Assembly: GCF_000005505.3 (NCBI RefSeq)
Contig: NC_016132.3
Location: 20,450,501 to 20,514,500 of the forward strand
DNA: 64,000 nucleotides
Source of the DNA: Brachypodium distachyon
Lineage: Eukaryota > Streptophyta > Magnoliopsida > Poales > Poaceae
Reading direction: 5' to 3'
Part shown: one piece after another, positions 22,832 through 32,421 of the stretch
Numbering within the stretch: the stretch's first letter is position 1
How the letters are laid out: every line of letters starts with the position of its first letter
Notes under the pieces: model-generated
Database searches by the model: none
What the model saw: only the letters and a program-made list of their open reading frames with translations
What the model was told of the DNA's origin: nothing
Made by a program: the position numbers and the translations under genes

Positions 22832-25625
22832 CACACATGTGTCATTCCCAGTATCCCTCAAGACCATCGTAACCTCTCGTCGACGCTTCTTGCTTGGTTG
22901 CTTTACACGAAGATAGTGGAGAGCAAAGCAATGGAAGCGAAGGCCATCATGCATAAGGTCAGGGTAAGGTTTAAGTACAACATTTCGTATGGCAAGGCTT
23001 GGAGGGCTAAGTTGAGGGCTCTTGAGGAGAGATTTGGTTCGTTTTTTGACTCGTACGACTCTGTTGTCCGCCTCCTCCATACACTGCAAGCCCGTAATCA
23101 AGGCACCTATGTCGACATCCAACACTTCCTGCACCCAGAGTATCCAACTGCGAGGGTGTTGCAACGACTGTTCTTCACTTTCGGTTGTCTGGGAGCCGTA
23201 CACACAGGACGCCATCGATGATAGATACCCTGGCGGGATGTCCACGGTCTGCACGTATCGTCGCGCGGTGCTCCGACACCGGGGGCGTGCGGTCACGGCC
23301 CCCTTTTAGGTTCGGCAGGGGCGTCGGGGTTCGCCCCGGCGATCACCGGCACGGCCGATGAGGCCTTGTGGGGCCGGCAAAATGATGTACTAGGGGTGCG
23401 CGCTAATCAAAGAACACGTGCACGCATGTTTTTACCCAGGTTCGGGCCACCCGGAGGTGTAAAACCCTACGTCCTGCTTGTCCGAGCTAGTATTGCTTAT
23501 GGATCAAGTGTTTACACCTTGCCGGGGGAAGGTCCCCGGGCTCTCTCTCTTTCCTTGCGAACGCTACTCGCTATCCCGAACTAACCAACCTTGCGAACGT
23601 GGAAACTCCAAGCCTGAAACCCACTGACCGTCGAACCAGAACCAGAACCCTTTGACCGTTGGCGGGGGTCCTCCTTTTATACTCAAGGGGATGCCACAGG
23701 TTTCACAGTGCATGGGCTACAAGTGTCGAGCGGGAAGGCATACAACTCCCCCCTGGTGAGCTGGTGGCGCGCATGGACGCCACCTCCGCCGCTAGGGGTC
23801 TAAAACCTTAGAGTAGGATTGGACAGCCACTGTTTACTTCATTTGGACGGATAACGCCCCTCCTGTCAGCTCATTTAATGAGCCGTGCACCTTACTCCTC
23901 GCCCCGGTGGCGATGTTGATCTGCTCACTGGGCCCCACCGTTGAGGTGGGAGTCTGTGCCCGGGAACCCCCTGTCCCAGCAAGTCGCTCCCCGGGAAGCG
24001 CCCGGGCCCAACGCACCCGGGAACCTCCCCCCGGGAAGCGGCTTCCCGGGAGGTGCCCAGGCGGGAATATCCCCCGAAGCCCCGCTAGCCCTTCCGGGCT
24101 GGTAGCTTGCCGGGCTGCTCGTAGCCGCTGCCCGGGATGGAACCTCCCCGAGAACTCAGGGACGGGGCCCACGCATCGCGCAGCGGTGGTACCCCGGGTG
24201 CCACTAGTGCGACAGCAGGAGAGATTACGCTTACTAGATGACAAAATCAAAGATCATCTTCGACGTCTGTGTGGAGGAGATGGCCCAACAAAGGGTCATT
24301 AGGCAGTTTGGGGCACGCCAGTTGGTCGTTCCTCCACCGACGGAGGATCCACTTCCACATATCGTCCATAGGTATGTGCAGTTCTACAATTTATGATTGT
24401 CGTCCAAAATTGTCCATAATTTAATTGTTCAACTTTCTATTGTGATCTCAGATTTACCAGGAAGGGAAGTACTAGGATCCAGACTTAGTGGCTGCAGAGG
24501 GTTCAGTCGTATGTCACAGAGTGGGAGACTGCAATGACACGGGTTTGGCCATTGGAGGCCTTTGATCTCGATCTATTCAACGGATATTTGCAGAGGTACA
24601 TGACAGCTACCTGATTGAGCATCATTCAACACTCTCACCCCCAGGAGATAGCCGAGCCGAGTTTGCAAGATATGTACCCTAGCCAGTCTACTTCAGGCTG
24701 TAGACAGCACGCGGTAAGTATCTTCTCTTAACATAATGCATGTGTTTGTTACGTACTTTGCCATATATATGTAATACTCTTCGTGCCAATTGCAGGCTCA
24801 GTTGACACAGGACTTACAGGCCGAGTTCGCTGCGTATGGACGTTCGCTTTCGACCGGTCCACTTCTACTACCACGGGAGCCGCACCAGTCCTGGCTTAGA
24901 CGAATGGAGGAGATGCTACGCTCTGTTTACGCGGCTATCACGTGCACCCGCACTTCGGACGTCGTTCACCACCAGGCGTCCGCACGGCCCCCTCGTCACT
25001 CCACGCACCAGCAGCGGCCACGTCAGCAGGAAGCACCGCACCCCCGACACCACCCGCGTCCCCGTCTACCAGAGCAGTCGACGCCCAGGCCACCACCTCC
25101 TGAGCAGGCCGGAGGTTCGTCGTGGCACCAGCCGCAGTCTTCTTTCGACTATTGGCACCAGCAGCAGCCCTCTTTTGAGGCTGGAGGTTTGGCGTGGCAG
25201 CAGCAACCCCCCTCTTTTCAGGCTGGAGGTTCGGCGTGGCAGCACCAGCAGAGTCCCAGGATGAACTTCGAGTTTCGTCCACAGACCCAGCCACAGGGTA
25301 TGTATATTTCTATCTATTGTGTTCGTTACCATGACTACTACACAATTCTAATGCTAAGTATATTCCACATGCAGGAGCCTACGTGCATCAGTCGTCGTTG
25401 TCCGAACCCTCGTGGGGTAGTGAGCAGGATCACGCTCAAGGAGAGGACTATTCTGTCCAACACAGCTGGATGTTCAGTACTCCGCCACCAGACCCCACAC
25501 AGGAGGATACACAGTATCATGAGGATGGGTCCATGATTCCTCCGCTCAACGTTGTGCCACCTCATAGGTTTGGCTGGACCATGCCACAGGCACCCCCGGA
25601 ACGCCGTCCCAGACGTCGTGCCTGA
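22832..25625 (+). pseudogene. MULE transposase fragment fused to a plant mobile domain gene
   Basis: The left part (22832-23170) reads as a Mutator-like transposase N-terminal region: 'QDHRNLSSTLLAWL', 'RFKYNISYGKAWRAK', 'NQGTYVDIQHF', 'VLQRLFFTFG'. From about 23175, in another frame, it becomes a plant mobile domain (PMD): 'VVWEPYTQDAIDDRY'. Solo LTR B3 (23256-24214) interrupts it, then 'MTKSKIIFDVCVEEMA' and 'QQRVIRQFGARQLV' follow. Introns are at 24375-24449, about 24715-24793 and about 25293-25374. The C-terminal exon is Gln/Pro-rich with 'SSWHQPQSSF'-like repeats and ends 'PERRPRRRA' at 25625. In-frame stops lie just before 'MTKSK', at 24486 and at 24613. PMD proteins of this clade are known to travel with MULEs. 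This copy is dead. Confidence 0.7.
23256..24214 (-). mobile_element. Element B-family solo LTR (B3) inside the PMD gene
   Basis: 959 bp. Flanks are gcacg (23251-23255) and gcagg (24215-24219), a one-mismatch target duplication. Removing the LTR and one copy rejoins the PMD reading frame. The first base pair after TG is mutated (tatcgtcg instead of tgtcgtcg). Confidence 0.8.
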
Positions 25626-25834
25626 TATTTGCATGTAGGTCCTATGTATGAGACATATTTCCATCTATGTATGAGACATATTTCTACCTATATATGAGAG
25701 AGACATGTTACTATTTTTTGCATTCTTATTCAAGTTACATTTGCAAATAAAAAACGGTAGGACTGAAATACATATGCAATAGAAAGACTGAAATTAAAAC
25801 CGACAACTTAAAATAAGATAACCTAACTCTAGCC

Positions 25835-26431
25835 CTACGAAGATGAAGTGCTCTTGCCCTTAGACGATGATGTGCTCCTCCCCTTCAACGGTGCAGTACT
25901 CTTCCCCTTGGACGATGAAGAACTCTTACCCGTTTTTCTTGGCATGAAGATATCTTCATCGGACGATGATGTACTCTTCCCCTTGGATGATGATGTGCTC
26001 TTTCGCTTCGATGGTGCAGTACTCTTCCCCTTGGACGATGAAGAACTCTTACCCGTTTTGCTTGGCATGAAGATATCTTCATCGGATTCCTCCTCTTCAA
26101 CCCATAACAATGGATGTTTTCTAGCCCATTGTAGGTATGACTCACTCTTACCTTCACTGTGCTTCTTCCACCTTTCGTGCAACCTTAGCAGTTCTTGCCG
26201 TATCTCTGCAGAAGTCCTCAATGGGAAATTGCACCTATATAATTGGTGGCCTGGCTCAGTTAGTAGGGTGTCACTACTAATGAGTTTGTCCTATGGAACT
26301 ATCCTATTGTCTACCTTGAAATCACCGGCTAACCACAATAGCTCATGGGACATACCTGACCAAAATCTACGATCATCTGGGAAGCCGGACAACATCCCAG
26401 ATGAAATGGTGAGACTACACTTCAATACCAT
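25835..26431 (-). pseudogene. Ser/Lys-rich repeat protein linked to the MULE-PMD unit, one stop
   Basis: A 199-codon minus-strand frame starts with ATG at 26431. It is open except for one TAG at 26293-26291 (codon 47), where a Trp codon would need one base change. The N-terminal part reads 'FPDDRRFWSGMSHELLW' and 'LAGDFKVDNRIVP'. The middle has 'PLRTSAEIRQELLRLHERW' and 'YLQWARKHPLLWVEEEE'. The C-terminus is two tandem copies of a ~39-residue unit beginning SDEDIFMP and rich in SSSSKGKST. I do not recognise a domain of known function. Its start faces the GRF gene across a shared 300-bp spacer. Confidence 0.5.
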
Positions 26432-26463
26432 GGACGGTCTTTTACAGTTACAGAAGAAACAAA

Positions 26464-26637
26464 TAGACGGGAAACGGTGGCGGGGAAAAAGGCGGGAAAC
26501 GGTGGCGGGAAACGGTGGCAGGAAAAGGAGGCGGGAAACGCTGGCGGGAAAACGACGCGGGAAACGCTGGCGGGAAAACGAGGCGGGAAACGGTGGCCCG
26601 AAAAGGAGGCGGGAAACGGTGGCGGGAAAACCAGGCG
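26464..26637. promoter_or_regulatory. 13-bp tandem array of E2F-type sites in a divergent promoter
   Basis: About 13 units of ggcgggaaac(ggt/gct/cga) stand head to tail. Nine contain the exact octamer GCGGGAAA, whose complement TTTCCCGC fits the plant E2F consensus TTTSSCGC. Units partly alternate in type, giving a 26-bp higher period. The array lies between the ATG of the Ser/Lys-rich ORF (26431, minus) and that of the GRF gene (26734, plus). Confidence 0.65.
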
Positions 26638-26657
26638 AGAGAATGAGTTTGAGAGCC

Positions 26658-26665
26658 TATAAATA
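26658..26665 (+). promoter_or_regulatory. TATA box of the GRF gene
   Basis: tataaata stands 20 bp after the E2F-type array and 69 bp before the GRF ATG, a good spacing for a plant core promoter with a ~40-bp leader. Confidence 0.6.
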
Positions 26666-26733
26666 CCTCATCTCCGGTAGTCATCCAAGCATCCTTCCCA
26701 CTACTGTTTTTTCCAATATTCCAGTGTCCCCCA

Positions 26734-27397
26734 ATGAGTTTGCCTTGCTCCGACCAGGGCGAGAGGCCGAGGAGGATGAAAGATGCGATGTTGCCTCGAG
26801 GGGTGGAACATCTCAGGTGTTGGTGCGGCAATATATGCAAGGTGAAGGAGGTGACAGATTTTTCAGATAAGCTGGGCATGAGATTTTTCTTGTGCGCGAA
26901 CTATGAGTATGAACCACCTGTCCCGGTTTCGCCGTACGACAAGCCTCCGGTAAGCACATTTAGGTGTTCTAAAACATGTTTTCTGTGTCATATCATATTT
27001 GTAACAGTAGGCTTTTTTGTAGTCTCCTCCGTCCCTATGCATGTGGTATCGTTGGATTGACACGGAGATGCCAGATTGGGCGGTAGAAGAGATCAAAACA
27101 AGGTCCCGAAATGCATGGCAGCGTTTTCACGCGGAGGAGCGTGCGGAAAAAGCTGCAGCCCAGGAGAAAGATGAGCAAGAGAGAGAGATGAAAGAGCATA
27201 TGGAGGAACAACATCGTTGGATTGACGAAGCACTAAGGAAAAACAGAGAGAAAGCGCTTCAGATGCAAGAGGAGGAACGAAGGCGCAAGGATGCTCGTGA
27301 GGCAGAAAGGGAGAGGCAAAGAGAAAGGGCTGCCGTGGCAAAGACTGCAGAAGAACGTGGCGATACGAGCGGAAAATGGCCTAAGTGGACTCAATAG
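26734..27397 (+). CDS. GRF-type zinc-finger protein with coiled coil, intact
   Basis: There are two exons, 26734-26949 and 27023-27397. The 73-bp intron has gtaagc and ttttgtag ends and phase 0. The protein is 196 residues. Residues about 28-90 form a GRF zinc finger: 'RCWCGNICKV', then 'GMRFFLCANYE', then after the intron 'LCMWYRWIDTEMPDW', giving C-x-C...C...C with the aromatic-RWID end of the family. The rest is a long Arg/Glu/Lys-rich coiled coil ('QEREMKEHMEEQHRW', 'EEERRRKDAREAERER'). GRF fingers bind nucleic acids, often single-stranded DNA. No function is known for this small plant type, many copies of which lie in transposons. It has its own TATA box and is unbroken, unlike its neighbours. 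An alternative is a pseudogene kept open by chance. Confidence 0.65.
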
Positions 27398-27826
27398 TGC
27401 TTGTGTTTCAAATGTATTTGCTATTTTTAATTATGTCCAATTGCGGTATTACCAATGTATGTTAATTTAGTTGTGCCTTGATTCCGTAACCAGCACATTA
27501 TCGATGTATGTTAATTTATCCAAATTTATCCAAATGTTAAGTTTTTCAGTTCAAACAAACCGCAAAGAATCGACACAAAAATTGTCCAGCAAATTATCGA
27601 TGTATGTTACTCTTTATCCAGGTTGTCAAGTCTTTTAGTTCAAAAAACTGCAAGGATTCGAGACAAAAAATGGGCCTCGGCCGTGTATGCGTTGATCATG
27701 CAACAAACTAGCGGCGAAGCCTAATTTCTTCCAATCAAATTCGGCGTGTTCCTTTTATCCAAGTTGTCGAGTCTTTTAGTTCAAAAGACCGCAAATATCC
27801 GAAACTAAAAATGGACCTAATTACTT
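27398..27826. other. 3' flank of the GRF gene with short direct repeats
   Basis: AT-rich and non-coding. A ~45-bp block ('agtcttttagttcaaaa..', '..cgcaa') recurs at about 27540, 27630 and 27765, and 'tatcgatgtatgtta' occurs twice. No gene is seen. Confidence 0.5.
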
Positions 27827-28030
27827 TGAATCGGCCTGGCCGAAACCGACTGGGCCAGTCGGCCTGGGCTAAGCCAACTGGGCGTCAGTCGGCCTAGGCC
27901 AGGCCGACTGCCATGTGGGGGCCCCGCGGGCTGAGCAGGCGGCATGCAATCGGCCTGGCCGAGGCCGACTGGGCCTAATCGGCTTGGGCCAGGCTGACTG
28001 GGCCCAATCAGCCTCGCCCAGGCCAAGGCC
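27827..28030. repeat. GGCCTGGCC/GGCCGACTGGG short-repeat array
   Basis: At least ten imperfect copies of a ~20-bp unit built from ggcctgggcc, gccgactggg and their inverses, with many small palindromes. Such subterminal arrays occur at transposon ends (CACTA or MULE), but no terminal inverted repeat could be confirmed. Confidence 0.6.
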
Positions 28031-28142
28031 GCATTATTTTTGAAAATTTTAAAAAACGCGTATTTTTTTGAAAATGACTAAAAAAATCGTATTATTTTAA
28101 AAAAATTAGCCAAGATTTGATCCCCTATAATCAGTACACATC

Positions 28143-29484
28143 CTATGTCCAGTTACAGTCCTTGCTAGAATTAATTTCCCTTCCTTGTTCTCCACCACAG
28201 TTATACCTTCTTTCTTTGGCACTACATGTATAGGATTTCCACTCAGTATCTGATATTGGATATATGATTTTTGCTAACAATAGTTTCAGAACCTCTTTCT
28301 TTACAACCTCCATAAGGTTCGGATTTAATCTCCTTTGAGGTTGCCTTATTGGTCTACTCCCCTCTTCAAGGAAGATCTTGTGAGAACAAATAGCTGGGTC
28401 TATTCCAATCATATCATCAATAGTATAACCAAGAACTCTTCTATGTTTCTGCAAAATTTTCAGTAGACTTTCCACTTGAACTGTAGTTAACTCAGCACTG
28501 ACAATTACTGGATGTTCTTTACTTTCTTCCAAATATTGGTATGTTAGATGCACTGGAAGAGGCTTCAATACTATTGGAGCATGAGGTATGATGGCAGATT
28601 CAGTGTTAATGATTTCCTCCTCAACACGGTCAACGTGAGCTATTCCACAAACTTTTGATATTTCACTTTCATTGACATTTCCTAGCAGATGTTCATCTTG
28701 CTCTGGATTTGCTTGACATCTTTCATACGTTTCAACAACACATTCCTCAACGAAATCTGCTGCAAAATAGTGCTCATTTCTCTGTGGTAAATACATTGGG
28801 TGCTTCATGTCAAACACTACCTCGTCTCCCCGAAACTCTATTGTCAATTTAGCTCCCTTAAATTCTATCATGGCTCCTGCTGTAGCTAAAAATGGTCTAC
28901 CAAGTATAATTGCTTCACTGCAATCATCCATGTCCAGAACAACAAAATCTACCGGATATACAAATTTATCCACCATGATTGGAATATCATTCAATAATCC
29001 TGCAGGGTGCCTAAATGTTCTATCAGCCAACTGCAATCTCATAGTAGTTGCTTTCAGTTCTCCAAGAGGCATCAATTTGCAAACTGAATCTGGCAAAAAA
29101 CTCACGCTAGAACCAAGATCACATAGAGCAATGAATTTTTTTCCCAATAAAACATGGCACACAGAAACTTCCAGGGTCATCAAGTTTGGGAGGCATTTTA
29201 TTTTGCAAAATTGCGCTGCACTCTTTAGTTAAAGTAACAATTTCTGGTTCCTCCACACTTCTTTTCTTGCTTAGGAGATCTTTGAAGAATTTAGCATACA
29301 TTGGTATATGCAGGACTGCATCCCGGATTGGAATGGTAATTTGAACATCCTTCATCACATCAAGAAATTTGGCATATTGTTTGTCTTCTTTGCTTTTCTC
29401 TAATCTTTCAGGAAATGGAATCTTCATAGTTTCAGTACTATTTTGCTTGGGATCAGAAGAAGATGGAGTTGATTTTTCTTCCAT
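28143..29484 (-). pseudogene. Element C protease and start of reverse transcriptase
   Basis: From right to left: a Glu/Lys-rich linker ('FPERLEKSKEDKQY', 'FLDVMKDVQITIP'), then after a frame break near 29150 the aspartic protease. 'FIALCDLGSSVSFLP' is the active-site region; the usual DLGAS motif is DLGSS. 'EAIILGRPFLATAG' follows. The connection to reverse transcriptase reads 'PVIVSAELTTVQVES', 'PQRRLNPNLMEVVKKE', 'AKIIYPISD'. A second frame break near 28245 leads to 'VVPKKEGITVVENKEG' and 'ARTVTGHRMC', and the sequence then ends before the palm. This arrangement is typical of Athila. Confidence 0.75.
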
Positions 29485-29553
29485 TACTCCTTTTTCCTTA
29501 TTGTCTTGAACCAGATTCCTGAGGGCAGGTGCAACATACGCAGGTGGAATAGG

Positions 29554-31054
29554 TTAAGGATGTACTTGCGCTACTGGATTCTCTACTGGAGTTGGCAACA
29601 ACCCAGGTTTCTGTACATTAGGAATTTCAGGTGATATTATTGTTCCTGCTCTAGTTGTGATTGCACTTGCAATTGTGATGGCTCCACAATGCCCTTTTGG
29701 ATTTCCTTCTGCTTGAGATGGCAATTTAGATTCAGAAGTGCTTGCTATTTGGGCTGCAACCAAATTATCCATCCTTGAGGTTAAACTTTGCATTGATTCT
29801 TTTAGTGTACCAATATCTGATGTCATTTTGTTCATTATTTCCAACTGAATTTTAATTATAGCATTCATTCCTGAAGTTGAGCTCCCTTGCATATTTTGCT
29901 GTAGTTGCCCACCATGCTGCTGCTGTTGTTCATGATAATGAGGCCTAAACCCTGAATTTGTAGTTTGAGAAGGGTATGATTGTACATTCTGATTTCCTTT
30001 GTAGGACAGGTTTGGATGATTTTTCCATGATGGGTTATAACTCTGAGAATATGGGCCTTGATTCTAAGCATAATTGACCTCTGAAACAGATGACTCTGTG
30101 GTTGGAGAGTAAGGACAATTGGCCGGAAGATGCCCTGGCAATCCACAAATTTGGCAAGCTTGTGAAAGTTTGAACAGATGAGACAACAGATGTACCAGCT
30201 CATGACATGATTTGAGCCATTTGCTTATTCAAGATGTCAACCTGCGCAGCTATAGCATCAGCTTGGTTTAACTGCAAAATACTAGGGTGCTGAGGTCGAA
30301 CTGTTCGATCACTTGACCATTGATAATGATGAGATGCCATTCCCTCAATCAACTCAATTGCTTCATCTAAAGTCTTGTTCATGATACCTCCACCAGCGGC
30401 AGAATCTACTAATGCTCTGGTTTGTTGAGATAAGCCTTTGTAAAAGGTCCGTAGAATCAACCACTTCTCTAGTCCATGATTAGGACACATCCTTATGAGA
30501 GCTTGATACCTCTGCCATGCATCATGCAAACTTTCACCTTGATACTGCATAAATCTTGTTATCTTGTCTCTATACTCGGCTGCTTTGGTTGGTGGAAAAT
30601 ACCTCTCTAAGAATGCCTGCAACAGATGTTCCCAAGTATCTTTCATATGGTGGGGCAATGAGTGAAACCAAAATTTTGCAGCATCTCTGACCGAGAATGG
30701 GAACAATGAGAGCCTTATCGCATCAGGAGTCACTCCATTGCACTTGAGGGTATTGCAGTACTCGAGAAAAGTTCTTATATGCGCATGTGGATCTTCTAAA
30801 GCCGAACCACCAAACTGAGAATGCTGCACCATGGTGATCAATGCGGGCTTCAACTCAAAATTGTTTGCTTGTATCACAGGTTGAGTAGCTGCGGCTGCAG
30901 TCCCCATATTTGGTGGAATCCATAAATCCATGAGAATTGGTTGTTCTCCCATTGCCTTCCTCTTGGCTTCTCTTGCTTCTTTTCTAATTTGCTTCAAAGT
31001 CTTCTCAATTTCTGGGTCAATTGGTAACAGATCAAAACTAAGTTTTTCACGCAT
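29554..31054 (-). pseudogene. Element C gag
   Basis: The frame opens with ATG at 31054. The conserved Athila capsid region includes 'ALEDPHAHIRTFLEYC', 'RLSLFPFSVRDAAKFW', 'HHMKDTWEHLLQAFLE', 'RYFPPTKAAEYRDKI' and 'GESLHDAWQRYQALI'. 'AGGGIMNKTLDEAIELI' follows. The frame breaks near 30200, after which the C-terminal part carries a degraded zinc-knuckle area ('QACQIC'-like at about 30150) and Gln/Pro-rich text to 29554. Gag would form the particle for reverse transcription. It is inactive here. Confidence 0.75.
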
Positions 31055-31231
31055 TCATTCAATTATCCTGCAAATATACTTAGCAATTTCCTGCACACAC
31101 TCAAAATTACTCAATGATTAATCGGTTAGTTCCCTTAATAAGCCGAAGCGAATTCCACTAAAGCAGGCTAGCCAAACTATTGACTAAAGAACAAATCTAG
31201 TCTGAAATACTTCTAGCAACCGTTAATATTA

Positions 31232-31251
31232 GTTCCCCGGCAATGGCGCCA
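31232..31251 (-). other. Primer-binding site of element C
   Basis: The minus strand reads tggcgccattgccggggaac, the canonical Athila-type site, three bases from the LTR edge. Confidence 0.85.
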
Positions 31252-31254
31252 TTT

Positions 31255-32416
31255 TGACAGAATGTAGAAAGTAGTGTTGTCGTGTTCTCTCACAGAGAAC
31301 TAATTACAAACAGTTAACTAGTTTCTAACTGCTAGACAAACAGATTAAAGAGGAATTAATAAAAAAGACTTCACTGATCTAGCTAAAAGATAACAATTCA
31401 AGAGCTTGTTATGTAGTTTGCTTACAGCAACAGGGACTGAATCTAGACAAAACACAAGCAAAACACTCAAGATCAAGGGAGAAGCACATATGAGAGAAGG
31501 AAGGATTTCACAGAATAATTAAGTAACAACTATATTTTTGTGTTTTTCGGGGGTTTCTTACATCACAAGAAAAATCAAGCAGAGAACAAAAGGAACAACT
31601 AACTCTGAACAAATAGAGAAAAGTACACTAATTTCTCAACAAAAGAAAGGCTCAATCTGTGGCAAGCATACTCATAGGGAAACAGAGGAAAAGAAACAAG
31701 TTTGTCTCTCGTTTTGCAGGTACAAATCAGCAGCAGTAAAGATCAAGAAAGGGAGAGACTAGAAGACCATTACAGAGAACTCCTGCATGCTTGACGGAAG
31801 TGGATGGTTCGGCTTGGAGCAGGGACAGCAGAGGATGGAGACGAAGGAAGAATTCTTGTTCAGTGCTCCGGTGATCTTGGTGACGGTGTCACAGCTAGGT
31901 TAAGCGAGGGTGCAGATCCATCTCCATCTCCATCGTTTTCCTTTCCTCCCTTCTCTTCTTTTCTTTCCTCCCTTTTTTTCTTTTCCAGCCCCTCTCGATA
32001 GAGAATATAACCCCCCTCTGTACAGAAGTGCCCCCTAAGTCCTGCGATGGTGGCCTGGCTGCAGCATGGCATGGCCATTTTTTTCATTTTCCCCCTGCGG
32101 CTTTTCTCCTTTCTCTCCAAGAAGATCCTGAAACTGTCACTTTCTCTCTGCACTTTGATCCCTTAACTTGCTTTTTCTTCTCCTTTTTCTGCAACTCTCA
32201 CGTGATAAAGTTTCTTCCTAGTAGCTAAGGTCCAAATTGAAGAATTAGATGCCTTTTCGCACCCTAACTGCAAAAGAAAAACAGCAGCCTGTAAAAGTTG
32301 TGCAGGAGAGATTTACAACTTTTTCTTACTAAATTATGGATTAAATGCATTGATTTTGACAGAGATCTGAACCAAATGCAGACAACAAAGCCTGAAAAAA
32401 AACTATATATAACACA
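31255..32416 (-). repeat. Element C 5' LTR
   Basis: 1,162 bp. The minus strand starts TGTGTTATATATAG and ends ACATTCTGTCA. It contains a strongly pyrimidine-rich plus-strand run at about 31918-31990. No second LTR is in the window. Confidence 0.8.
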
Positions 32417-32421
32417 CTTAT

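Larger units (their letters stand above)
28115..32416 (-). mobile_element. Element C: Athila-type Ty3/gypsy element, 3' half missing
   Basis: On the minus strand, the 5' LTR (32416-31255), PBS, gag and protease are followed by the first part of the reverse transcriptase, and then end near 28115. A target duplication half, cttat, lies at 32417-32421 inside the gag of A'. No matching copy or 3' LTR exists on the left, so the 3' end was lost by deletion. Confidence 0.75.

Noticed and set aside
25848..26870. A 340-codon plus-strand frame
   Set aside because: It is the complement of the Ser/Lys-repeat ORF run together with the E2F-type array; the minus-strand reading has the better protein features.
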